Positions 1-11,881 of a stretch of DNA of 64,000 nt are shown here, one piece after another (the first letter of the stretch is position 1; each line of letters begins with the position of its first letter). The notes beneath the pieces were generated by a model. The model was not told the origin of the DNA. It saw nothing but the letters and a program-made list of their open reading frames with translations, and searched no databases. A program made the translations under genes and the position numbers. The stretch comes from Sacculina carcini (Eukaryota > Arthropoda > Thecostraca > Sacculinidae): NCBI GenBank assembly GCA_916048095.2, contig OU696570.1:5633518-5697517 (forward strand), given 5' to 3'.

Positions 1-1004
1 CTATTTCTCAGTAACTATTTGTTAAACATAAAAATAAATTATACCATCGTGCTAGAAATCTTGTTTTCTACAATACGGTATAACTTGTAATTTTCCAAAG
101 TGTATCTGAAGGGAGTTACGGCGGTGTAAAGTCAAAAGGACATATTGCCAATTTGACAACTATTATGCGCACTTGCGATTACACAGGAATATACACCGAT
201 TAAATTTCACTGAAGCCCAATCACAATTAAGAATGCATCATATTAGCTCCAAGCATGGATGGTGTGGTTTTATTGCGTACAGTTTAATTAATGCTACACT
301 ATACTGAATATAAAGGCTTTATTGTCCACAATATTTACACATTAATTGTTCCGCACGACGGGCGGGCTTAAATACGAGGCTGCTTGAGGGAAAATATTTT
401 GCCACATCTAAAATAAAAACATTCATATTTAGACTTTCCTATTGTTTAAGACTATTTATGGGTTTACTTTTTCTTTTTTAATTTCTAATCGTTTTTTTTA
501 TTAAATAAATATTTATTTTACTTTATTTATTGTTCTGCACAACGGGCGGGTTTTGATGCTAGATGGTGATATTAAGTTATAAATATATCTTGAAACATTA
601 TGATACAAAAGTTTAGTCACTTTTCATTGTTTTGAGTCTGAGTTCTGAATTATTCAGCACGACGGGCAGGTCTAAATATGAGGCGATTTAGGCAAAATAG
701 TATAAAACCATATAATAGTATGAATGGTTTCGCACGACGGGCGGGTTTACATGCTAGCATATTCATTGTTTGTTACGTGGTTGTGTTCTAAATTATTCCG
801 CACGACGGGCAGGTTCATATATGAGGCGGATTGAGGGATAATATTTTGTCAAATTTAAATTACAAATATTCAGATTTAGAGTTTTTTATTGGTGAACGTA
901 TATACAGGTTATATTTTTTGCATTTTTATTTGTATTTAGCTTATTTTAAGGATTGAATATGAATTTTACTTTATGAATTGTTCCGCACGACGTGTGGGTT
1001 CAAA

Positions 1005-1006
<2 letters not shown>

Positions 1007-1088
<82 letters not shown>
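1007..1088. repeat. (TA)n microsatellite
   Basis: Pure TA run of about 41 units inside copy 1 of the 3.42-kb repeat, directly after the GC-rich motif. The same position in copies 2 and 3 has shorter runs (4450-4509, 7816-7875). Confidence 0.95.
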
Positions 1089-1090
<2 letters not shown>

Positions 1091-1093
1091 AAA

Positions 1094-1306
1094 TTATCTG
1101 TCTGCCAGTGTGTATGTATGCTTGAATATGAGGCGGCATAATTGCGCGGGCTCAATGGTATAGATCAGGGGCTTCAAACGTAAACGAAGCGATGGATCAT
1201 GTGTATGAAATAAATATGCCCCGCGGGTAGCAACTATAGACAACATGACGTTCAATTTAACCGTATAGACTGAATTCATATACAAAACTAACGGATTTGA
1301 CTTCAA
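1094..1306 (-). other. Conserved short ORF in the GC-motif repeat family (copy A)
   Basis: A 70-residue open frame whose core (NPLVLY.N..YTVKLN, then DPSL.LRLKPLIY.IEPAQL) recurs in five copies of this repeat family in the window: here, 4515-4727 (minus), within 8004-8447 (plus), 30742-30942 (plus) and 32520-32720 (plus). The copies differ in nucleotides but keep most residues. I do not recognise the peptide. It may be non-coding sequence conserved for other reasons; no promoter or initiation context is evident. Confidence 0.3.
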
Positions 1307-3423
1307 GATCCAGAACGGATCTCGTTCGAGTTCTGAATTATTCCGCGCGTCGGGCGGGTTTAAATATGAGGCGGATTGAGGGAAAATATTTTGTCAAAAA
1401 AAAAGAAAAAATGATTAAACTTAGACATTTCAATTGATTACAATTTTATGAGTGTGCCCTTTTTCATATTGAATTTTTCTATATTTTTTATGAATTAAAC
1501 ATGAACTTCATTTTAAGAATTGTTCCGCACAACGGGCGGGTTTTAATGCTAGTATATATATAAAAGAGATCCTCTGTCTGTCTGTCTGTGTGTCTGTCTG
1601 TTTGTCTGTCCCACCCTCCTTGGTCCATTTTCAGCAAGCTGCTACTCGGTAACTACTTGGTGTACCCGCCAACAATTTATACCATTACGTTGAAAATTTT
1701 CTTGTCTACACGAGAGGATAAATTTTAAATTTTAAAAATAAAATTAAAAAAAGTTATCGCGGTGAAAAGACAAAATGAACCCTGAAAAATGCGAAAATTT
1801 TGGTCAATATTCCTGCATCTACTCCTCATAAACCAGAAATGGTACAGTCAAACAAATTATACCACTGTGTAGAAAATATTCTGTTCTACTCGGTAGGCTA
1901 TAATTTATATCCAAAAATTAAATATAAAACATGTAAAAATGACAAAATTTCAGTCTACACTCAAAATTATATTTAAGCTCGACGCGTCCGATTTTCTGTA
2001 CTTTTTTCTCTATTTCTCAGCAACTAACTATGACACATCTAAATAAATATTACCATCATGCTGGGAATTTTGTTTTCTACAGCACGGTATTATTTTTATT
2101 TTTCCAAAGTGTATTAAAAAAATGTTACGGCAGTGTGAAGTCAAAATGACAAAGTCAAAAAGGCAAAATTAGCACTAAAAACGCGAATATTTTGGTCAAT
2201 ATTCCCCTATCTATTCCTCATAAACCAACAGAGTTACAGCTATAACAAGTATACTATTGTGTAGAGAATTTTGTGTTCTATAAGAAATATTTTGATTTAT
2301 ACCCACAAATGATACCAAAAACGTAAAATTGGCAAAATTCTTAAATACATCCAAAATTACACTTGAACACCGGGCGACTAAAATTAACTCATTTTTCCAC
2401 TATTTCTCGGTAACTATTTGTTATACATAAAAATATATTATACCATCGTGCTATAAATTTTGTTTTCTACAATACGGTATAATTTTTTATTTTCCAAAGT
2501 GTACCTAAAGGAAGTTACGGCGGTGTAAATTCAAAAGGACATGTTGCCAATTTGACAGCTATTATGCGCACTTGGGATTACACAGGAATATACTACTGTG
2601 TATAGAATTTTGTGTTCTACAAGAAAAGGTATAATTTATACCCACAAATGATACAAAAAACGTGTAAATTTGGCAAAATTATCAAATACATCCAATATTA
2701 CACTTGAACACCGCGTGACTAAATATAATTCATTTTTCTACCTATTTCTCAAGAAATATTTGTCACACATTAAAATAAATTATTTCATCGTGCTATAAAT
2801 TTTGTTTTCTACAATACAGTATAATTTAAATTTTCCAAAGTATATCTGAAGGAAGTTACGACGGTGTAAAGTCAAAAGGACATATTGCCTATTTGACAGC
2901 TATTATGCGCACTTGCAATTACACAGGAATATACTACTGTGTATAGAATTTTGTGTTCTACAAGAAAAGGTATAATTTATACCCACAAATGATACAAAAA
3001 AACGTGTATCATTGGCAAAATTCTTAAATACATCCAAAATTACACTTGAACACCGGGCGACTAAAATTAATTAATTTTTCTACTATTTCTCGGTAACTAT
3101 TTGTGACATATAAAAATAAATTATACCATCGTGCTAGAAATCTTGTTTTCTAAAATACGGAATAGTTTGTAATTTTCCAAAGTGTATCTGAAGGAAGTTA
3201 CGGCGGTGTAAAGTCAAAATGTCATGTTGCCAATTTGACAGCTATTATGCGCACTTGCGATTACACAGGAATATACTACTGTGTAGAAAATTTTGTGTTC
3301 TACAAGATAAGCTATAATTTATACCCACAAATGACACAAAAAAAGTGTAAAATTGACAAAATTCTCAAATACATCCAAAATTACTCTTGAACACCGGGCG
3401 ACTAAAATTAATTCATTTTTCTA

Positions 3424-4447
3424 CTATTTCTCAGTAACTATTTGTTAAACATAAAAATAAATTATACCATCGTGCTAGAAATCTTGTTTTCTACAATACG
3501 GTATAACTTGTAATTTTCCAAAGTGTATCTGAAGGGAGTTACGGCGGTGTAAAGTCAAAAGGACATATTGCCAATTTGACAACTATTATGCGCACTTGCG
3601 ATTACACAGGAATATACACCGATTAAATTTCACTGAAGCCCAATCACAATTAAGAATGCATCATATTAGCTCCAAGCATGGATGGTGTGGTTTTATTGCG
3701 TACAGTTTAATTAATGCTACACTATACTGAATATAAAGGCTTTATTGTCCACAATATTTACACATTAATTGTTCCGCACGACGGGCGGGCTTAAATACGA
3801 GGCTGCTTGAGGGAAAATATTTTGCCACATCTAAAATAAAAACATTCATATTTAGACTTTCCTATTGTTTAAGACTATTTATGGGTTTACTTTTTCTTTT
3901 TTAATTTCTAATCGTTTTTTTTATTAAATAAATATTTATTTTACTTTATTTATTGTTCTGCACAACGGGCGGGTTTTGATGCTAGATGGTGATATTAAGT
4001 TATAAATATATCTTGAAACATTATGATACAAAAGTTTAGTCACTTTTCATTGTTTTGAGTCTGAGTTCTGAATTATTCAGCACGACGGGCAGGTCTAAAT
4101 ATGAGGCGATTTAGGCAAAATAGTATAAAACCATATAATAGTATGAATGGTTTCGCACGACGGGCGGGTTTACATGCTAGCATATTCATTGTTTGTTACG
4201 TGGTTGTGTTCTAAATTATTCCGCACGACGGGCAGGTTCATATATGAGGCGGATTGAGGGATAATATTTTGTCAAATTTAAATTACAAATATTCAGATTT
4301 AGAGTTTTTTATTGGTGAACGTATATACAGGTTATATTTTTTGCATTTTTATTTGTATTTAGCTTATTTTAAGGATTGAATATGAATTTTACTTTATGAA
4401 TTGTTCCGCAACTTTATGAATTGTTCCGCACGACGTGTGGGTTCAAA

Positions 4448-4511
<64 letters not shown>

Positions 4512-6844
4512 AAATTATCTGTCTGCCAGTGTGTATGTATGCTTGAATATGAGGCGGCATAATTGCGCGGGCTCAATGGTATAGATCAGGGGCTTCAAAC
4601 GTAAACGAAGCGATGGATCATGTGTATGAAATAAATATGCCCCGCGGGTAGCAACTATAGACAACATGACGTTCAATTTAACCGTATAGACTGAATTCAT
4701 ATACAAAACTAACGGATTTGACTTCAAGATCCAGAACGGATCTCGTTCGAGTTCTGAATTATTCCGCGCGTCGGGCGGGTTTAAATATGAGGCGGATTGA
4801 GGGAAAATATTTTGTCAAAAAAAAAGAAAAAATGATTAAACTTAGACATTTCAATTGATTACAATTTTATGAGTGTGCCCTTTTTCATATTGAATTTTTC
4901 TATATTTTTTATGAATTAAACATGAACTTCATTTTAAGAATTGTTCCGCACAACGGGCGGGTTTTAATGCTAGTATATATATAAAAGAGATCCTCTGTCT
5001 GTCTGTCTGTGTGTCTGTCTGTTTGTCTGTCCCACCCTCCTTGGTCCATTTTCAGCAAGCTGCTACTCGGTAACTACTTGGTGTACCCGCCAACAATTTA
5101 TACCATTACGTTGAAAATTTTCTTGTCTACACGAGAGGATAAATTTTAAATTTTAAAAATAAAATTAAAAAAAGTTATCGCGGTGAAAAGACAAAATGAA
5201 CCCTGAAAAATGCGAAAATTTTGGTCAATATTCCTGCATCTACTCCTCATAAACCAGAAATGGTACAGTCAAACAAATTATACCACTGTGTAGAAAATAT
5301 TCTGTTCTACTCGGTAGGCTATAATTTATATCCAAAAATTAAATATAAAACATGTAAAAATGACAAAATTTCAGTCTACACTCAAAATTATATTTAAGCT
5401 CGACGCGTCCGATTTTCTGTACTTTTTTCTCTATTTCTCAGCAACTAACTATGACACATCTAAATAAATATTACCATCATGCTGGGAATTTTGTTTTCTA
5501 CAGCACGGTATTATTTTTATTTTTCCAAAGTGTATTAAAAAAATGTTACGGCAGTGTGAAGTCAAAATGACAAAGTCAAAAAGGCAAAATTAGCACTAAA
5601 AACGCGAATATTTTGGTCAATATTCCCCTATCTATTCCTCATAAACCAACAGAGTTACAGCTATAACAAGTATACTATTGTGTAGAGAATTTTGTGTTCT
5701 ATAAGAAATATTTTGATTTATACCCACAAATGATACCAAAAACGTAAAATTGGCAAAATTCTTAAATACATCCAAAATTACACTTGAACACCGGGCGACT
5801 AAAATTAACTCATTTTTCCACTATTTCTCGGTAACTATTTGTTATACATAAAAATATATTATACCATCGTGCTATAAATTTTGTTTTCTACAATACGGTA
5901 TAATTTTTTATTTTCCAAAGTGTACCTAAAGGAAGTTACGGCGGTGTAAATTCAAAAGGACATGTTGCCAATTTGACAGCTATTATGCGCACTTGGGATT
6001 ACACAGGAATATACTACTGTGTATAGAATTTTGTGTTCTACAAGAAAAGGTATAATTTATACCCACAAATGATACAAAAAACGTGTAAATTTGGCAAAAT
6101 TATCAAATACATCCAATATTACACTTGAACACCGCGTGACTAAATATAATTCATTTTTCTACCTATTTCTCAAGAAATATTTGTCACACATTAAAATAAA
6201 TTATTTCATCGTGCTATAAATTTTGTTTTCTACAATACAGTATAATTTAAATTTTCCAAAGTATATCTGAAGGAAGTTACGACGGTGTAAAGTCAAAAGG
6301 ACATATTGCCTATTTGACAGCTATTATGCGCACTTGCAATTACACAGGAATATACTACTGTGTATAGAATTTTGTGTTCTACAAGAAAAGGTATAATTTA
6401 TACCCACAAATGATACAAAAAAACGTGTATCATTGGCAAAATTCTTAAATACATCCAAAATTACACTTGAACACCGGGCGACTAAAATTAATTAATTTTT
6501 CTACTATTTCTCGGTAACTATTTGTGACATATAAAAATAAATTATACCATCGTGCTAGAAATCTTGTTTTCTAAAATACGGAATAGTTTGTAATTTTCCA
6601 AAGTGTATCTGAAGGAAGTTACGGCGGTGTAAAGTCAAAATGTCATGTTGCCAATTTGACAGCTATTATGCGCACTTGCGATTACACAGGAATATACTAC
6701 TGTGTAGAAAATTTTGTGTTCTACAAGATAAGCTATAATTTATACCCACAAATGACACAAAAAAAGTGTAAAATTGACAAAATTCTCAAATACATCCAAA
6801 ATTACTCTTGAACACCGGGCGACTAAAATTAATTCATTTTTCTA
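3424..6844. repeat. 3.42-kb higher-order repeat, copy 2
   Basis: Nearly base-for-base repeat of 1-3423. Visible differences are a 20-bp tandem duplication (ACTTTATGAATTGTTCCGCA twice at 4391-4430) and a shorter TA tract (4450-4509 against 1007-1088). Such high identity means either a very recent tandem duplication or an assembly duplication. Confidence 0.9.
4515..4727 (-). other. Conserved short ORF (copy B)
   Basis: Same 70-residue frame as at 1094-1306, carried by copy 2 of the 3.42-kb repeat and identical in translation. It adds no independent evidence for coding because the whole unit is duplicated. Confidence 0.25.
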
Positions 6845-7813
6845 CTATTTCTCAGTAACTATTTGTTAAACATAAAAATAAATTATACCATCGTGCTAGA
6901 AATCTTGTTTTCTACAATACGGTATAACTTGTCATTTTCCAAAGTGTATCTGAAGGGAGTTACGGCGGTGTAAAGTCAAAAGGACATATTGCCAATTTGA
7001 CAACTATTATGCGCACTTGCGATTACACAGGAATATACACCGATTAAATTTCACTGAAGCCCAATCACAATTAAGAATGCATCATATTAGCTCCAAGCAT
7101 GGATGGTGTGGTTTTATTGCGTACAGTTTAATTAATGCTACACTATACTGAATATAAAGGCTTTATTGTCCTCAATATTTACACATTAATTGTTCCGCAC
7201 GACGGGCGGGTTTAAATACGAGGCTGCTTGAGGGCTGCTGCTGCTTTTTCCTATTGTTTAAGACTATTTATGGGTTTACTTTTTCTTTTTTAATTTCTAA
7301 TCGTTTTTTTATTAATTAAATATTTATTTTACTTCATTATTGTTCTGCACAACGGGCGGGTTTTGATGCTAGATGGTGATATTAAGTTATAAATATATTT
7401 TGAAACATTATGATACAAAAGTTTAGTCACTTTTCATTGTTTTGAGTCTGAGTTCTGAATTATTCAGCACGACGGGCAGGTCTAAATATGAGGCGATTTA
7501 GGCAAAATAGTGTAAAACCATATAATAGTATGAATGGTTTCGCACGACGGGCGGGTTTACATGCTAGCATATTCATTGTTTGTTACGTGGTTGTGTTCTA
7601 AATTATTCCGCACGGCGGGCAGGTTCATATATGAGGCGGATTGAGGGATAATATTTTGTCAAATTTAAATTACAAATATTCAGATTTAGAGTTTTTTATT
7701 GGTGAACGTATATACAGGTTATATTTTTTGAATTTTATTTGTATTTAGCTTATTTTATGGATTGAATATGAATTTTACTTTATGAATTGTTCCGCACGAC
7801 GTGTGGGTTCAAA

Positions 7814-7875
<62 letters not shown>
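6845..7875. repeat. 3.42-kb higher-order repeat, partial copy 3
   Basis: Third copy of the unit starting at 6845. It tracks the other copies closely to about 7233, where about 38 bp are replaced by a short CTGCTGCTGCT stretch, then continues to the TA tract 7816-7875. There the direct copy stops and inverted sequence begins. Confidence 0.85.
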
Positions 7876-7876
<1 letters not shown>

Positions 7877-9800
7877 TAGCATTAAAACCCGCCCGTTGTG
7901 CGGAACAATTCATAAAAATATTGCAAATTAAAAATAAATCAGGCAAACTCATGAAAACCTTAATCAATTAAAAGGTCTAAATTTCATTATTTTTAATTTT
8001 ATTTTGACAAAATATTTTCACTCAACCCGCCTCATATTTAAACCCGCCCGACGTGAGGAAAAATTCAGAACTCGAACACCATCCGTTCTGGTTCTTGAAG
8101 TCAAATCCATTAGTTTTGTATATGAATTCATTCTATACGGTGAAATTGAACGTTTTATTGCTGCCCGCGGGACATTTTTATTTCATAAAAATGAGCCATC
8201 GCTTCGTTTGCGGTTGAAGCCCCTGATCATTGAGCCAGCGAACCATGAACCAGCGCAATTATGTCACCTCATATTCAAGCATACATACACAGACAGACAG
8301 ATAATTTCTTCTTTATGTATATATATAGCATTAAAACGTATGGCAATATGTTACACTATGCAATATGTTACACTAAACAATATGGCATTGCATGATATGA
8401 CAACCCGTATCCTTACGCAACTTAAGCGTATGCAACTTGAAATTTAACCAATTAATTTACACAGTAAAATTCAGTAGCTTACTTTGTTCCAAGTAGCATT
8501 TTACCCGCCCGTCGTGCGGAACATTTGATGTGTAAATATTGAGGACAATAAAGACTTTCTATTCAGTATAGTTTAGCATTAATTAAACTGTACGCAATAA
8601 AACCACACCATCCATGCTTGGAGATAATATGATGCATTCTTAATTGTGATTGGGCTTCAGTGAAATTTAATCGGTGTATATTCCTTTGTAATCGCAAGTG
8701 CGCATAATAGCTGTCAAATTGGCAATATGTCCTTTTGACTTTACACCGCCGTAACTTCCTTCAGATAGCCTTTGGTAAATTACAAATTGCGACATACCGT
8801 ATTGTAGAAAACAAGATGTCTAGCACGATGGTATAATTTATTTTTATGTGTAACAAATATTTACTGAGAAATAGTAGAAAAATGGATATATTTTAGTCGC
8901 CCGGTGTTCAAGTGTAATTTTGGATGTAATTGAGAATTTTGCCAATTTTACACGTTTTTTGTATCATTTGTGGGTATAAATTATAACTTATATTGTAGAA
9001 CACAAAATTCTCTATACAGTAGTATATTCTTGTGTAATCGCAAGTGCGTAAATTGTGATTGGACTTCAGTGAAATTAAATCAGTGTATATTCCTGTGTAA
9101 TCGCAAGTGCACATAATAGCTGTCAAATTGGCAAAATGACATTTAGACTTTACACGGCCGTAACTTCCTTTAGATACATTTTGGAAAATTAAAAATTCTA
9201 CCGTATTGTAGAAAACAAAATTTCTAGCACGATGGTATAATTCATTTTAATTTGTGACAATTAGTTTTTGAGAAATAGGTAGAAAAATGAATTAATTTTA
9301 GTCACCCGGTGTTCAAGTGTAATTTTGGATGTATTTGAGAATTTTGCCAATTTTACACGTTTTTTGTATCATTTGTGGGTATAAATTATAGCTTAGCTTG
9401 TAGAACACAAAATTCAATTCAGTGATTGGACTTCAGTGAAATTATATCAGTAGTATATTCCTGTGTAATCGCAAGTGCGCATAATAGCTGTCAAATTGGC
9501 AATATGTCATTTTGAATTTACACCGCCGTAACTGCCTTCAGATATATTTTGGAAAATTACAAATTATACCGTATTGTAGAAAAGAAAATTTTTAGCACGA
9601 TGGTATTATTTATTTCTATGTATAACAAACAGTTACTGAGAAATAGTAGAAAAATGAATTAATTTTAGTCTCCCGGTGTTCAAGTGTAATTTTGGATGTA
9701 TTTACGAATTTTGCCAATTTTACATGTTTTTTGTATCATTTGTGGGTATTAATTATAACTTTTCTTGTAAAACACAAAATTACCTACACAATAGTATAAT
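7876..9800 (-). repeat. Inverted, diverged arm of the 3.42-kb repeat
   Basis: Just after the TA tract the sequence reads TAGCATTAAAACCCGCCCG, the reverse complement of the end of the GC-rich block near 1525-1555. Further on, 8500-8720 is the reverse complement of about 150-370, and 340-380-bp monomers run in reverse with ends near 8871, 9266 and 9641. The arm is visibly more diverged than the direct copies. The junction makes a large inverted repeat centred on (TA)n. Confidence 0.8.
8004..8447 (+). other. Conserved short ORF (copy C) in a longer open frame
   Basis: A 147-residue open frame in the inverted arm. Its middle (about residues 30-95) matches the repeated peptide, with a short in-frame insertion (EPANH) before EPAQL. 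The flanking parts show no similarity I recognise. Being diverged in nucleotides yet open, it is the more informative copy for testing whether the peptide is under selection. Confidence 0.25.
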
Positions 9801-9841
9801 TTTTATAGCTGTAGCTACAATACGGTATGTCGCAAGATGGT

Positions 9842-9964
9842 AAAAGCCGGTGCAGGGAGAGTTGAATGTGTGCGTTGTCTGTGGAAGGATGGTGTTTGAT
9901 TGCTGAGCGCTGGTGCATGAAAATACAGGTGAAACGTGGTGCTGCTGTCATCTGACTCTACTAC
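9842..9964 (+). repeat. Leader fragment of the LTR element seen at 11497-16085
   Basis: Reverse-complement match to about 15721-15843, the untranslated leader just inside the 5' LTR of the minus-strand element. It includes AAGCCGGTGCAGGGAGAG near its start and CAGGTGAAACGTGGTG later. No gag follows it here, so this is a truncated copy in the opposite orientation. The rest of 9801-11496 is AT-rich with short unconvincing open frames. Confidence 0.8.
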
Positions 9965-10632
9965 ACTAAGTCGGTTAGTTGAAGCTGGAGGCATACTCAG
10001 AAGTATGCTACGACATCAACGAACGACCAATAAAGAATATTGTAATTATTATCGAGAATATACGCAGAAGTATGCGTGCACTCAGTTATAAAAGACGAAA
10101 CATTACTCTGTAAATGTGTAAAATATATTTTTAAAACTAGATAAATATATGACAACTAAATTATCACGTGAAATTAGGTTTAATTAGAATATATAAATAC
10201 AAAAAAATTTCATAATGATTAAAGTGAAACTGCTCTGGATATTGCTCCTATTAATTGTCCATTTTCCTCTCATGATACATCCCTTGTTTTTCTACCTCCT
10301 GGTAAATTTGTCTCGTATTTCCAAGTGTACATTGCATGCGTTTTTCATTCAATTCCCTGTCTCAATCCTGCTACCACACCGACACAGAACAATGAGTCAC
10401 TGGCGAGAATTGTCAGTTTTTCGTTCCGAGGAGGCGAGATTGAGTCAACAGTGTGCTGAACCCTCTGATCAACCGTGTGCTGAACTGACAGTCTACTAAC
10501 ACCGAAAACTAAAACAAATAGCGGACTGAAATCAGTCATTGCCGAGATCATCATCAACACGAGCCGAGACAACACCAGCGGTTCACCAAGCAACCAGAAA
10601 GACAACTGCGATAAAGATGGGGACGAATAGCC

Positions 10633-10845
10633 ATGGAAGACGGTCGGATACTAATATACGATATTCACAACGAAGTGCTGCAAGTGTTTGCGCACGACGA
10701 CGACAACAGCTGGATGGCTGGTGGAGCAGCGCATGGACAACGAGTCGACAGAGCATACCACGCCGATATACGTCCTCTGCCTGATGTGGTTCAAGATCAA
10801 CACCACCTGCTTGGATCGAGCCGTGGACGCGTTCGTGGTCGGTGA
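10633..10845 (+). other. Short open frame with a weak WD40-like start
   Basis: The frame opens with EDGRILIYDIHNEVLQVF then AHDDD, which loosely resembles a WD40 blade (a D-G-x-I-x-x-Y-D turn followed by an AH.DD turn). The remaining ~45 residues do not continue the pattern. There are no flanking splice sites I would trust. It may be a chance frame or a relic of a host gene fragment. Nothing else in 9965-11496 looks coding. Confidence 0.12.
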
Positions 10846-11496
10846 CAAATGGTTGAATTGCTTTATTAACACGATATATCGTTCTTTTTGTGTGTATCAT
10901 GTGTTGAGATAGTTAGGTTTATTTGTTTTAATTTTATAGCCAGATAACCGTAACCTTATATCCATAACCATGTGCTAATTGTAAATATAACTAAGTTAGA
11001 CATGTAGATTTGTGAGATTCGTGTTGGTTCGTGATATATTCGTGTTGTTCTAGATTTTAAGTTAATATGTTAGTTGTGATTAATTTATGCGATAGACATA
11101 GACATAGACGTTAATCTAGAATTTCATTTCATTGTATAATTGTGTGTTCAAGTACTTTGATATACACTCTTGACAATTTAGGTGAAATGGGTCGTAATGA
11201 CTAGTTGGGTGCTATCTAATAATTTTCAATGAAAATGTAAAGATTACTGGTCTGAGTAATTTTAAAACCACACTATTGATCAAGCTGTCGAGTATTTTGG
11301 ACTATTACTGGATGCTGGAGCAGTCAGTTATTAATGCGGCAGGGATACCACAAAACTATTGGGATGAGGCAAATATCGAAAAATGACAGTTAGTGTGCCA
11401 GAATACACCAGCAATTGGCTGGTGACACAGGACGCTCCTGTGTTTTATGTACGGCCCTGTCGACTCGATGTGACAGTTGATTATTACAGACGCAGC

Positions 11497-11740
11497 TGAC
11501 CATCGCACACAAGCACACATCAACATACATGTAAATGCCCACACACACGCACACACACACACACACACACACGCACACACCACTACCTGCCACAACGCTC
11601 AAATGCAAGTCGAGCCGAGTCAGTAAGCTGACGCTGCAAACATGCACACACTCGCACACAGACATACATATGCACGCGAATACGACACTCACTTACACCG
11701 CTCTGGCTAGATATGCAACACTCTAATATACTAACGCACA
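11497..11740 (-). repeat. 3' LTR of the 11.5-16.1 kb element
   Basis: About 244 bp, matching 15848-16085 in the same orientation with few differences. The main one is the length of the internal CA microsatellite. Its edge is fixed by the purine tract on one side and by loss of similarity on the other. Confidence 0.85.
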
Positions 11741-11881
11741 CTCTCCCCTAATTATATACAAATCACAAAAAAACGCAAGTTAACACAGGACAATAGGGGT
11801 AAGAAGAAAAGAAGCACAACATGAACATCAAAAGAACAAACCACAAAACCGAACATTCGTGTCAAATAGTCATGACAACAA

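Larger units (their letters stand above)
1..3423. repeat. 3.42-kb higher-order repeat, copy 1
   Basis: The unit starts CTATTTCTCAGTAACTATTT and recurs at 3424 and 6845. It has two parts. Roughly 340-1560 holds eight or so copies of a GC-rich motif (variants of TTCCGCACGACGGGCGGG) followed by TTTAAATATGAGGCGG and AT-rich spacers. Roughly 1650-3423 holds about five monomers of ~340-385 bp whose starts (ACTATTTCTC.GTAACTATTTG) are seen near 1652, 2013, 2399, 2742 and 3083. No convincing protein is encoded. The family is unclassified; a Helitron-like or satellite origin is possible. Confidence 0.9.

Noticed and set aside
978..1163. Ile-Tyr repeat frame
   Set aside because: Translation of the TA microsatellite; likewise the frame at 4394-4576.
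1318..1336. tRNA-like B box (GTTCGAGTTC)
   Set aside because: No A box, no cloverleaf-forming flanks; it lies in the GC-motif repeat.
1..9800. CRISPR-like array
   Set aside because: Repeats are hundreds of bases long and related spacers repeat too; the genome is eukaryotic.
10583..10900. 105-residue minus-strand frame as a gene
   Set aside because: Overlaps several equally long frames on both strands; no domain and no family resemblance.
11356..11726. Cys/Val- and His/Thr-rich frames on both strands
   Set aside because: Translations of the CA microsatellite inside an LTR; the same frames recur at 15822-16071 in the other LTR.
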